Source of the DNA: CAWKCE01 sp032127035
GTDB lineage: Bacteria > Actinomycetota > Actinomycetes > JAHEKZ01
DNA: 64,000 bases
NCBI GenBank assembly: GCA_963848085.1
Contig: CAWKCE010000003.1
Span: 62,001 to 126,000, forward strand
Direction of reading: 5' to 3'
Part shown: positions 33,393 to 41,396 of the stretch, one piece after another
How positions within the stretch are numbered: the first letter of the stretch is position 1
Layout: every line of letters begins with the position of its first letter
Notes under the pieces: generated by a model
The model's input: only the letters and a program-made list of their open reading frames with translations
Databases searched by the model: none
Told to the model about the DNA's origin: nothing
Position numbers and translations under genes: made by a program

Positions 33393-35029
33393 TTGGTGAC
33401 GTCGTCGGCGTCGATGATGCGGTAGGCGTAGCCCTGCTCGGCGAGGAAACGCTGCCGGTGAGCCGCGAAGTCGGCGTCGACGGTGTCACGGGAGACCAGC
33501 GCGTAGAAGCGCGCGGTTCGGCCGTCGGCCTTGGGTCGCAGCACCCGCCCCAGCCGCTGGGCCTCCTCCTGCCGCGAGCCGAACGACCCGGACACCTGGA
33601 TCGCGACGCTGGCCTCGGGGAGGTCGATGGAGAAGTTCGCCACCTTCGACACCACCAGCACGTCGATCTCACCGGCGCGGAACGCCGCGTACAGCCGCTC
33701 CCGCTCCCGCACGGTCGTCTCGCCCTTGATGACCGGCACGCCCAGCAGCTCCCCGAGCTCGTCCAGCTGGTCGAGGTACTGCCCGATCACCAGGGTGGGT
33801 TCGCCGCGGTGCCGCTCGACCAGCTTCTGCACCAGCCGGAGCTTCGACGGGGTCGTCGCCGCGAGTCGGTAGCGCTCGTCCGGCTCGGCGGTGGCGTACG
33901 CCAGACGCTCGCCGTCCGGAAGGGTCACCCGAACCTCCACGCAGTCCGCCGGCGCGATGTACCCCTGCGCCTCGATGTCCTTCCACGGTGCGTCGTAGCG
34001 CTTCGGACCGATGAGCGAGAACACGTCCCCTTCATGCCCGTCCTCGCGGATCAGCGTCGCGGTCAGGCCCAGCCGCCGCCGCGCCTGGATGTCCGCGGTG
34101 AAGCGGAAGATCGGCGCCGGCAGCAGGTGCACCTCGTCGTACAGGATCAACCCCCAGTCGCGCGCGTCGAACAGCTCCAGGTGCGCGTACACGCCCTTCC
34201 GCCTGGTCGTCATGACCTGGTAGGTCGCGATCGTGACCGGTCGGATCTCCTTGCGCTGGCCGGAGTACTCCCCGATCTCGGCCTCGGTGAGCGAGGTGCG
34301 CCGGAGCAGCTCGTCCTTCCACTGCCGCGCCGCGACAGTGTTGGTCACGAGGATCAACGTCGTCGCCTGGGCCATCGCCATCGCCGCCGCTCCGACGATC
34401 GTCTTGCCCGCGCCGCACGGAAGCACGACGACGCCGCTCCCGCCGTGCCAGAAGTTCTCCGCCGCCTCACGCTGGTAGCCACGGACTGCCCACCCCTCCT
34501 CCCGCAAGGCGATCGGATGGGCCTCGCCGTCCACGTACCCGGCCAGGTCCTCGGCCGGCCAGCCCAGCTTCAGCAGTACCTGCTTGACGTGCCCGCGCTC
34601 GCTCGGGTGGACGGCGACGGTGTCCTCGGACAGCCGTGCCCCCACGAGCGGCTGCATCTTCTTGCTGCGCAGCACCTCCTCGAGGACGGCGCGGTCCGTC
34701 GACACGAGCACCAGCCCGTGAGCCGGGTGGTTGGTCAGCTGCATCCGCCCGTAGCGCGACATGGTCTCGGCGATGTCGACGAGCAGAGCGTGCGGAACCG
34801 GGTAGCGGCTGTAGCGCAGCAGGGTGTCGACCACCTGCTCGGCATCGTGCCCGGCGGCGCGGGCGTTCCACAGTCCGAGCGGCGTCAGCCGGTAGGTGTG
34901 GATGTGCTCGGGCGCTCGCTCCAGCTCGGCGAACGGCGCAATGGCGTGCCGCGCCTCCTCGGACTGCGCGTGGTCGATCTCGAGCAGCAGCGTCTTGTCG
35001 CTCTGCACGATCAGCGGTCCGTCGGTCAC
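33374..35029 (-). CDS. XPB-type DNA repair helicase
   Basis: A 551-residue SF2 helicase of the bacterial XPB family. It has an N-terminal damage-recognition-like region, Walker A LPCGAGKTIVGA, the DEVH box LILYDEVHLLPAP, LGLTATLIREDG (motif III) and motif VI GSRQEEAQRLGRVLRPK; the RED motif of XPB is seen in IREDG. It unwinds DNA 3'-5' with ATP and may act in repair or transcription-coupled processes. GTG start after GAGGGAG. Its C-terminal NPTNPT lies in a G-rich repeat. The usual helicase-associated partner is encoded at 36867-39155. Confidence 0.93.
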   Translation of the reverse strand: MTDGPLIVQSDKTLLLEIDHAQSEEARHAIAPFAELERAPEHIHTYRLTPLGLWNARAAGHDAEQVVDTLLRYSRYPVPHALLVDIAETMSRYGRMQLTNHPAHGLVLVSTDRAVLEEVLRSKKMQPLVGARLSEDTVAVHPSERGHVKQVLLKLGWPAEDLAGYVDGEAHPIALREEGWAVRGYQREAAENFWHGGSGVVVLPCGAGKTIVGAAAMAMAQATTLILVTNTVAARQWKDELLRRTSLTEAEIGEYSGQRKEIRPVTIATYQVMTTRRKGVYAHLELFDARDWGLILYDEVHLLPAPIFRFTADIQARRRLGLTATLIREDGHEGDVFSLIGPKRYDAPWKDIEAQGYIAPADCVEVRVTLPDGERLAYATAEPDERYRLAATTPSKLRLVQKLVERHRGEPTLVIGQYLDQLDELGELLGVPVIKGETTVRERERLYAAFRAGEIDVLVVSKVANFSIDLPEASVAIQVSGSFGSRQEEAQRLGRVLRPKADGRTARFYALVSRDTVDADFAAHRQRFLAEQGYAYRIIDADDVTNPTNPT

Positions 35030-35107
35030 GCGCTCCCTCTCGTCGACGATCTCCTAGTCTCCTCCACCGGGCGGTCAACCGCTACGCGGCCTCGATCCAT
35101 CCCCCGG

Positions 35108-35113
35108 TACTCT
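35108..35113 (+). promoter_or_regulatory. -10 box (TACTCT) of leaderless gene at 35121
   Basis: TACTCT lies 7 nt before the ATG of the CBS protein. Confidence 0.55.
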
Positions 35114-35120
35114 GCCCCGC

Positions 35121-35573
35121 ATGCGAACCCGCGACCTGGCTGTGCCGGAGGGGGTCGTGTCCGTCGATGAACCGCTGATCGACGCTGCTCGCCGGATGGT
35201 CGACGACGCCCTGGCCGGTCTGGTCATCGTGAGCTCGACCGGCAAGCCGCTCGCGGTGCTGCCCGCCTCGCAGGTCCTGGGCCTGGTGGTGCCCGGCTAC
35301 GTGAAGGACGACCCCGCGCTGGCCGCGGTCGTGGACGAAGCGAGCGCGGACCGGCTCGCCGAGCGCCTCGTCGGGCTCCCGGTGCAGCACGTACTCGACG
35401 ACGCCCGCCCGGACCTGCTCGCCACGATCGACGACGATGCGACGCTGCTCGAGGCTGCCGCCGTCATGGCGCGCAAGCACACACCTGTCCTGGTGGTCGT
35501 CGACGATGCCGGCCAGGCGATCGGCACCCTGTCAGCGCGCGATGTGCTCGGCCGTCTCCTTGGGTCGCTGTGA
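35121..35573 (+). CDS. CBS domain pair protein
   Basis: A 150-residue stand-alone Bateman module with two CBS motifs (VSVDEPLIDAARRMVDDALAGLVIVSSTGKPLAVLPASQVL and ATIDDDATLLEAAAVMARKHTPVLVVVDDAGQAIGTLSARDVL). CBS pairs bind adenosine nucleotides and regulate partner proteins. The stop overlaps the start of an SLC13-type permease by 4 nt, so it probably acts as that transporter's regulatory subunit. Confidence 0.88.
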   Translation: MRTRDLAVPEGVVSVDEPLIDAARRMVDDALAGLVIVSSTGKPLAVLPASQVLGLVVPGYVKDDPALAAVVDEASADRLAERLVGLPVQHVLDDARPDLLATIDDDATLLEAAAVMARKHTPVLVVVDDAGQAIGTLSARDVLGRLLGSL

Positions 35574-36856
35574 CCCTGCTCTTCACTGTTGCGGTCTTCC
35601 TGGCTGTGTACGCCCTGATCGCCACCGAGCGGGTCCCTCGCGTCTACGCCGCGCTGGGTGGCGCCGCAGTTGTGATGGCCATCGGGGTCGTCGGTGCGCA
35701 CGAGGCCTTCTACTCCGAAGAGACCGGAATCGACTGGAACGTCATCTTCCTGCTGCTGGGGATGATGATCGTCGTCGCCGGCCTCAAGCAGACGGGCTTG
35801 TTCGAGTACCTGGCGATCTGGAGCGCCAAGCGGGCCAAGGGCCGGCCCTACGCGCTCCTGGTCCTGCTCTGCCTGCTGACGGCGGCCGCCTCAGCTGTCC
35901 TCGACAACGTCACGACGGTGTTGCTGGTCGCCCCCGTCACGATCCTGGTGACCGACCGGCTGGGGCTGCGGCCCGCGCCGTTCCTGGTGGCGGAGGCGTT
36001 GGCCTCCAACATCGGTGGTGCCGCGACGCTGGTCGGTGACCCGCCGAACATCATCATCGGCAGCCGGGCGGACCTGTCGTTCAACGACTTCTTGTGGAAC
36101 CTGGGGCCGATCGTGGTGATCGCGATGGTCGCGTTCCTCATCGTCTCGCGGTTTCTGTTCCGCTCTGCCTTCACCTTCGACGCCGAGAAGGTGTCCGCGG
36201 TCATGGCCCTTGACGAGCGGGAGGCCATCCGAAACCGCGGGGCACTCATCCGCGGGCTGGCCGTCCTCGGGCTCATCTTGGTGGCGTTCATCCTGCAGCG
36301 ACAGCTCGACCTCGCGCCGAGTGTGATCGCCCTGCTGGGTGGCGGGGCCATGATGCTCGCGGTGCGGGGCGAGACCGACGACTACTTGCGGCAGGTGGAG
36401 TGGGAGACGCTGGTCTTCTTCATGGGGTTGTTCGTCCTCGTGGGGTCGCTGGTCGAGGTCGGGGCGATCGGCAAGCTGTCTACCGCCGTCACCGACGCGG
36501 TCGCGGGCGACCCCGTGGTCGCCAACATGGGGATCCTCGCCGGGTCGGCCGTGCTGTCGGCGATCGTGGACAACATCCCGTACGTCGCCACGATGAGCCC
36601 GTTGGTCCAGGAGCTGGCAGCCGGGAGCCCGGAGCTGAACCCGGGCAACGTGCTGTGGTGGTCCCTGGCTCTCGGCGCGGACTTCGGCGGGAACGCCACG
36701 GCGATCGGTGCCAGCGCGAACGTGGTCATCATCGGGATCGCCAAACGAAACGGCGTGCCGATCTCGTTCTGGTACTTCACGCGGTACGGCATCGTGGTGG
36801 CCGCGGTGACGGTCGCGCTGTGCGTGCCGTACCTGTGGCTGCGTTACCTGATGTGA
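35570..36856 (+). CDS. SLC13/ArsB-NhaD family permease
   Basis: A 428-residue integral membrane protein with 11-12 hydrophobic segments. The ion-transporter superfamily motifs are paired: LDNVTTVLLVAPVTILV with ASNIGGAATLVGDPPNIIIG, and VDNIPYVATMSPLVQEL with LGADFGGNATAIGASANVVIIGIA. Members move arsenite, Na+/H+, sulfate, silicate or dicarboxylates, so the substrate is open. The GTG start overlaps the CBS gene. It converges on the helicase-associated gene with a gap of 10 nt. Confidence 0.87.
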   Translation: MTLLFTVAVFLAVYALIATERVPRVYAALGGAAVVMAIGVVGAHEAFYSEETGIDWNVIFLLLGMMIVVAGLKQTGLFEYLAIWSAKRAKGRPYALLVLLCLLTAAASAVLDNVTTVLLVAPVTILVTDRLGLRPAPFLVAEALASNIGGAATLVGDPPNIIIGSRADLSFNDFLWNLGPIVVIAMVAFLIVSRFLFRSAFTFDAEKVSAVMALDEREAIRNRGALIRGLAVLGLILVAFILQRQLDLAPSVIALLGGGAMMLAVRGETDDYLRQVEWETLVFFMGLFVLVGSLVEVGAIGKLSTAVTDAVAGDPVVANMGILAGSAVLSAIVDNIPYVATMSPLVQELAAGSPELNPGNVLWWSLALGADFGGNATAIGASANVVIIGIAKRNGVPISFWYFTRYGIVVAAVTVALCVPYLWLRYLM

Positions 36857-36866
36857 GGCCTGCGGG

Positions 36867-39155
36867 TCAGCTCGGCGTCGCATCGAGCAGCGCCACTCCA
36901 GCGATGCGATGCACGGCGAACGTGCGTACCTGCTCGGTGCGGTGGTCGTACGCGGTGAGCAGCCCTCCCCGCAGCTCGACCGGGTCGACGACCCGTTCGG
37001 CGGTGAGCCCGTCGGTTCCGACGTAGCCGAGCAGGACGGGTCCTCCGCGCTCCACCGCCTGCCCAAGCAGGGACAGCGTCTCGGCAACAGCCGTCCGGGG
37101 CAGCTCCCCGGCCGCGGCCGGGCCCACGACCTCGTCGCCCCGCGAGGAGCCGAGCTCCGCGGATCGGAGCGCCCGGACCGCGGCGACCAGCACCGCCGCT
37201 GCCGGCACCGGGGGCTCGGTCACCAGCTGCTCGGGTCGCCGGCGCAGCGGTGTCCGCCGGGCGTCCGGCCGGCGCACTAGCACCGCACCCTCAGCGGTCT
37301 CAGCGGCCGGAAGCAGGCCGATTCGACGGACCTGGTCGAGCACAGTCTCGGCCGGCGCCGCGGCGGCGACCACGGTCGGCGCCAACCGGCGCAGCCGGAG
37401 GCCGGCGCACCGGCGGTCCGCCATCAGTTCGTCCAGCACGGCCGGGTCGTCGCAGCGCAGGTAGGACGACGCCGGACCGACGCGTAGCCGGCCGTGCCGC
37501 CGGGAGACGTCGTCGACCAGGTACTCCAGAGGCTGCGGCACCGGCGTGCGGCTGTGGGCGCCGAGGAAGGCCAGGACGTCGGCGCCCGACCGGCCGGCGT
37601 CGAGCGCCCGGCGGACCGAGCGCTCGCCGAACCGGAACACCGTGGCGCCGCCTCCGGACTCCACGTCGCTCATCAACGAGAACTCGCGTGCGACGTCGCT
37701 GTCGAGCGGCCCGGGCGCCACCGCGGTCAGGTCAGCCTGCAGCAGGACGTGACGGACCGGGGTCGGCAGCAGCGGAGCGAGTGCCTCGAGGGCCGCGTCC
37801 GGGTCGTGGGCCAGCAGGTGCCGGGCTGGGGTCGGGACCGCTCCGAGGGCGACCACGCCCAGGACCGCACCCTCGCGCAGCGTCCAGGCCACCAGGTCGG
37901 ACCGCAGTCGACTGCCCCGCCGCGGCCGGCGCCAGCCCTGTCGATCGGCCAGCGACGCTTCGGCCACCGCCACCCCGGGCGCCTGGTCGGCCAGGTCCGC
38001 CAGCACCGCTCGACGGACCTCCGGGGCCATCCCCCGGTCGAGCTCGGGGCTGAGGGCGTTGACCCGACCCCCCTTGGCGTCCTTGCCGCCGACGAGCCCC
38101 ACGGCCCGGGTGGACACCAGCCAGGCTGACACCAGCTCGACCCAGCGGCGGGCCGGCGGCTGCGTGCGCCAGACGTCGTACTCCGGGGTCGGCTGCCAGG
38201 TGTCGTCCTCGCCGGCGGCGACCAGGCCGATCTGGTGGGCGAGCTCCACCAGCAGGGCAGCCCCGTCCTCTTCGACGTGCAGCTGGGTGGCGAGTGCGCG
38301 CAGGTCACGGACCCCGAGCCCGCCGGCCCGGAGCAGCGACGGTGAGTCGATCGACCATGCCTCGGCAAGGCTCTCCACCCGACGCACCAGCTCGAACGCA
38401 CTGCCCGCGGCCGCGCGGTCGACGGCAACCGGGTCGAGCTCGGTGGTCTCAGGCTCAGGTGGCCGCACCGCAACGTCGGCGTGGACGCGGTCGCCCCGGA
38501 GCCGGAGGGCGACGTCGCGGGGCAGCACGACGGTCCGCGCATCGGTTGCCACGAGCAGGCCCGTGGCCAACAGCCAGTCGACGGGGGTCGCGGCCTCCGT
38601 GGCCGAGACGACGCGGTCGGCACGTTCGACGGTGCCCTGCGGCGGTCCCCACACCATCCGCTCCAGGGCGGCAAGTGCCCCGTCGGGGGCAGCGGCGAGC
38701 AGGCCGTCGAGCTCGTCGGGGGTCGGTCTCGGTGCGGCCGAGACCAGGTCTGACCGCCAGGGGCCGAGCCCAGCCGGCGTCGGGCCGAGTGCCTCCCGGA
38801 CGGTGGTGGTCGGTCGTAGGCCGTTCCGGTCCCCCCAGGCCAAGCCGAGGAGCCACAGGTCGTCCACTGCGTCGGACACCTGCCGCGGGTCAGCGCCGGG
38901 AAGCCAGGGCGACACCTCGTCGGCCGCCACCGGCTCGGGCAGCACGACGAGGACGTCGAGCACCTGGAGGACGAAGGCGTCGAGGCGGTCGAGGGCACGG
39001 GTGGTGGAGCCGGCCGTGTGTGACCGCGCCGCGAGCTGCCCGAGGTCGGACGGCAGCGGCGTCGTCAGGTCGGGTCGCCGGCGCAGCAGCTCGGCCAGCG
39101 ACTCGTCGCTGCGCGAGCGCAGGTCGTCGGCGAGACTGCGGGGTGACTCGGCCAT
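36867..39155 (-). CDS. Helicase-associated domain protein, XPB partner
   Basis: A 762-residue protein of the actinobacterial 'helicase C-terminal/XPB-binding' family. It starts MAESPRSLADDLRSRSDESLAELLRRRPDLTTPLPSDLGQLAARSHT and ends in a WYL-like module (VLLGYVGTDGLTAERVVDPVELRGGLLTAYDHRTEQVRTFAVHRIAGV). The family is usually encoded next to XPB and has no helicase motifs itself. The ATG at 39155 has TACCGT (39163-39168) 7 nt upstream. Here a CBS/SLC13 pair lies between the two helicase genes. Confidence 0.85.
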   Translation of the reverse strand: MAESPRSLADDLRSRSDESLAELLRRRPDLTTPLPSDLGQLAARSHTAGSTTRALDRLDAFVLQVLDVLVVLPEPVAADEVSPWLPGADPRQVSDAVDDLWLLGLAWGDRNGLRPTTTVREALGPTPAGLGPWRSDLVSAAPRPTPDELDGLLAAAPDGALAALERMVWGPPQGTVERADRVVSATEAATPVDWLLATGLLVATDARTVVLPRDVALRLRGDRVHADVAVRPPEPETTELDPVAVDRAAAGSAFELVRRVESLAEAWSIDSPSLLRAGGLGVRDLRALATQLHVEEDGAALLVELAHQIGLVAAGEDDTWQPTPEYDVWRTQPPARRWVELVSAWLVSTRAVGLVGGKDAKGGRVNALSPELDRGMAPEVRRAVLADLADQAPGVAVAEASLADRQGWRRPRRGSRLRSDLVAWTLREGAVLGVVALGAVPTPARHLLAHDPDAALEALAPLLPTPVRHVLLQADLTAVAPGPLDSDVAREFSLMSDVESGGGATVFRFGERSVRRALDAGRSGADVLAFLGAHSRTPVPQPLEYLVDDVSRRHGRLRVGPASSYLRCDDPAVLDELMADRRCAGLRLRRLAPTVVAAAAPAETVLDQVRRIGLLPAAETAEGAVLVRRPDARRTPLRRRPEQLVTEPPVPAAAVLVAAVRALRSAELGSSRGDEVVGPAAAGELPRTAVAETLSLLGQAVERGGPVLLGYVGTDGLTAERVVDPVELRGGLLTAYDHRTEQVRTFAVHRIAGVALLDATPS

Positions 39156-39185
39156 CCGCTCCACGGTACGGGACGGGTGTTCGCG

Positions 39186-39389
39186 TCAGCGGTGGCGTCG
39201 GCCGCGGGCGCGCGCCTGGTGCCAGAACGACCAGAGGATCAGGCCGAGACCCAGCGGTGCCAGCATCGACGCCAGGTACCACTGCACGCCGTACGCGGCG
39301 CCTCCGGTGACCAACGGCCACAGCGTCACCGCGACGGCCACCGCCCCGATACCGACGAGCGCGACGCCGATCCGCTGCACCAGGAGCAT
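39186..39389 (-). CDS. Small two-helix membrane protein
   Basis: A 67-residue protein with two predicted membrane helices (about 7-28 and 38-57) and a basic C-terminus (WHQARARGRRHR) that should face the cytoplasm. I recognise no family. It lies 30 nt upstream of the helicase-associated gene on the same strand. Confidence 0.6.
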   Translation of the reverse strand: MLLVQRIGVALVGIGAVAVAVTLWPLVTGGAAYGVQWYLASMLAPLGLGLILWSFWHQARARGRRHR

Positions 39390-39566
39390 GGCCGGAGCCT
39401 AGGCGGCGCCCCTCGGTCCCGGGCAGGCGCGAGTGGCCGGGCCGGTGCTGTCGGGCGTGGGCGCCGAATTCGGGAGAGGCGGGGGCCGAGGGGCGACTAG
39501 GCTGGCTGGGACAGCCGTCGGCCGTGTGCCGAGCGGATGACCCCATCCCAGCGAGCGAGGTGCACG

Positions 39567-39950
39567 GTGCCCACGGGCAAGGTGAAGTGGTTCGACACCG
39601 AGAAGGGCTTCGGCTTCTTGTCGAGGGACGACGGCGGCGACGTTTTCGTTCACACCTCGGCGCTGCCGGACGGCGCGACGTCGCTCAAGCCCGGAACGCG
39701 GGTCGAGTTTGGGGTCGCCGAGGGCAAGCGGGGCGAGCAGGCGCTGTCAGTGACCGTGCTGGACGTGCCGCCGTCGGTCGTGTCGGCACAGCGCAAGCCG
39801 CCGGAGGACATGGCGATCATCGTCGAGGACCTCATCAAGCTGCTCGACCAGATGGGCAACCAGCTGCGGCGCGGCAAGCAGCCGGCCGGACCGGAGGCCG
39901 AGAAGGTGGCCGCCCTGCTGCGCGCGGTGGCGGACGACGTGGCGGGCTGA
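39567..39950 (+). CDS. Cold shock protein with C-terminal helical extension
   Basis: A 127-residue protein. The N-terminal cold-shock domain (1-66) has TGKVKWFDTEKGFGFLSRDDGGDVFVHTSAL; the C-terminal 60 residues (PPEDMAIIVEDLIKLLDQMGNQLRRGK...) look helical and are a known actinobacterial extension of unknown role. The GTG at 39567 follows GAGGTG. It is distinct from the short CspA at 10054. Confidence 0.9.
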   Translation: MPTGKVKWFDTEKGFGFLSRDDGGDVFVHTSALPDGATSLKPGTRVEFGVAEGKRGEQALSVTVLDVPPSVVSAQRKPPEDMAIIVEDLIKLLDQMGNQLRRGKQPAGPEAEKVAALLRAVADDVAG

Positions 39951-39956
39951 CGGTCC

Positions 39957-40436
39957 TCAGGCGCCGTCGGCCGGCACCAGCTCGAACGTCCACACCCCGG
40001 TGGTGACGTCCGTGTTCTCGCCCTCCACCGACAGGATGTACAGCGGGACGGCGTTGCCCTGCTCGACGATTGCCGCGGGCAGGGTCAGCCGGTAGTACGT
40101 GTCGCGGATCGGCTCGACGTTCACGCGGTTCGTGCCCAGAGTCGCGTACCAGCCGCGCTCGGCGACTTCCGGATCGACGCTGATCCCGATCGTGGCGTCC
40201 GAGCGCACCGGCACGCTGCCCAAGCCGGACCGGAGCTCGTCGGCGCGCTGGGTGTCGTTGCTCCCGACCGACAGGCACTGTTTGAGGTTCACCTGCGTGG
40301 CGTCAGAGGACCAGCAGACCGCCTCGCGGTGGTCGGATGTGGCGCCGGAGAAGACGGTGACCGACGGCGCGGGCGCTTGGCACCCGGTGGCGGCGACGAC
40401 GAGGGCACCGGCTGCCGCCGTGGCAAGCAAGCGCAT
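39957..40436 (-). CDS. Lipoprotein, DUF2771-like
   Basis: A 159-residue secreted protein with signal peptide MRLLATAAAGALVVAATGCQ, whose lipobox ends at Cys19. The mature part (SVTVFSGATSDHREAVCWSSD, then VPVRSDATIGISVDPEVAERGWYATL and RLTLPAAIV) resembles DUF2771, an actinobacterial extracytoplasmic family without known function. GGGGAG lies 8 nt before the ATG. It diverges from the DUF3027 gene. Confidence 0.78.
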   Translation of the reverse strand: MRLLATAAAGALVVAATGCQAPAPSVTVFSGATSDHREAVCWSSDATQVNLKQCLSVGSNDTQRADELRSGLGSVPVRSDATIGISVDPEVAERGWYATLGTNRVNVEPIRDTYYRLTLPAAIVEQGNAVPLYILSVEGENTDVTTGVWTFELVPADGA

Positions 40437-40488
40437 GAAGGTCTCCCCGAAGCGGTGGACGGCTCCGTCGAGGCTACCCTTGGGGACC

Positions 40489-41394
40489 GTGACCACCACC
40501 GCCGGGCGCCGCCCCGCCGTCGACACCCAGGCAGCCGACGCGATCGACCTGGCACGCAGCGCGCTGGACGGTCTTGCCGACCCGGTGTCCGTGGGCGAGC
40601 ACGTCGGTGTCGAAGCCGACGACGACCGCGTGGTGACCCACCTGTTCGAGTGCCTCACTCCTGGCTACCGGGGGTGGCGCTGGGCGGTCACGGTCGCCCG
40701 CGCCTCCCGTTCCCGGCAGGTGACTGTGGACGAGGCCGTGCTGCTGCCCGGTCCGGACTCGCTCGTCGCGCCCGAGTGGCTGCCGTGGAGCGACCGGCTC
40801 CGCCCCGGGGACCTCGGGGTGGGGGACCTGCTGCCGACGCGGGAGGACGACGAGCGGCTCGAGCCAGGGTGGAACGCGGCACCGGCGGCCACGTCGGCTG
40901 CGGCTCCGCCCGACGAGGCGTCCGCCGACGAGGGAGGCGACGGCTCGGCCGCCGAGGTCGCGGCTGTGCTCCTCGAGCTGGACCTGGCGCGACCTCGGGT
41001 GCTGTCCCCGATCGGCCTCGACGACGCCATCGACCGGTGGCTCGCCGGTGATGACGGACCCACGTCGGCCATGTCGCAGGCCGCGCCCGCGTCGTGCGCG
41101 ACCTGTGGGTTCCGGATCGCTGTCGGCGGGCGACTCGGTCGGGCGTTCGGTGTCTGCGCCAACGAGATCTCGCCCAGCGACGGACACGTGGTGTCCCTCG
41201 ACCACGGCTGCGGTGCCCACTCGGAGGCCGCGGTCCTGCCGGCCGCGCACGCACTCGCCCCGCCGGTGATCGACGAGCTGGGCTTCGACGTCCTGTCCGA
41301 CGGGGAGGTCCCGGCCGAGCCGTCGGCGCCGGTTGACCACGATCCGGGCACCGTGCTCGACGAGGACCCGGTCGAGGACATGGGACACAGCTGA
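40489..41394 (+). CDS. DUF3027 domain protein
   Basis: A 301-residue protein matching DUF3027: VGVEADDDRVVTHLFECLTPGYRGWRWAVTVARASRSRQVTVDEAVLLPGPDSLVAPEWLPWSDRLRPGDLGVGDLLPT, then a C-terminal CxxC region (CATCGFRIAVGGRLGRAFGVCAN) that may bind zinc. Function unknown. GTG start with TACCCT (40475-40480) 8 nt upstream. It lies 2 nt before the sacsin-like gene. Confidence 0.87.
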   Translation: MTTTAGRRPAVDTQAADAIDLARSALDGLADPVSVGEHVGVEADDDRVVTHLFECLTPGYRGWRWAVTVARASRSRQVTVDEAVLLPGPDSLVAPEWLPWSDRLRPGDLGVGDLLPTREDDERLEPGWNAAPAATSAAAPPDEASADEGGDGSAAEVAAVLLELDLARPRVLSPIGLDDAIDRWLAGDDGPTSAMSQAAPASCATCGFRIAVGGRLGRAFGVCANEISPSDGHVVSLDHGCGAHSEAAVLPAAHALAPPVIDELGFDVLSDGEVPAEPSAPVDHDPGTVLDEDPVEDMGHS

Positions 41395-41396
41395 TC

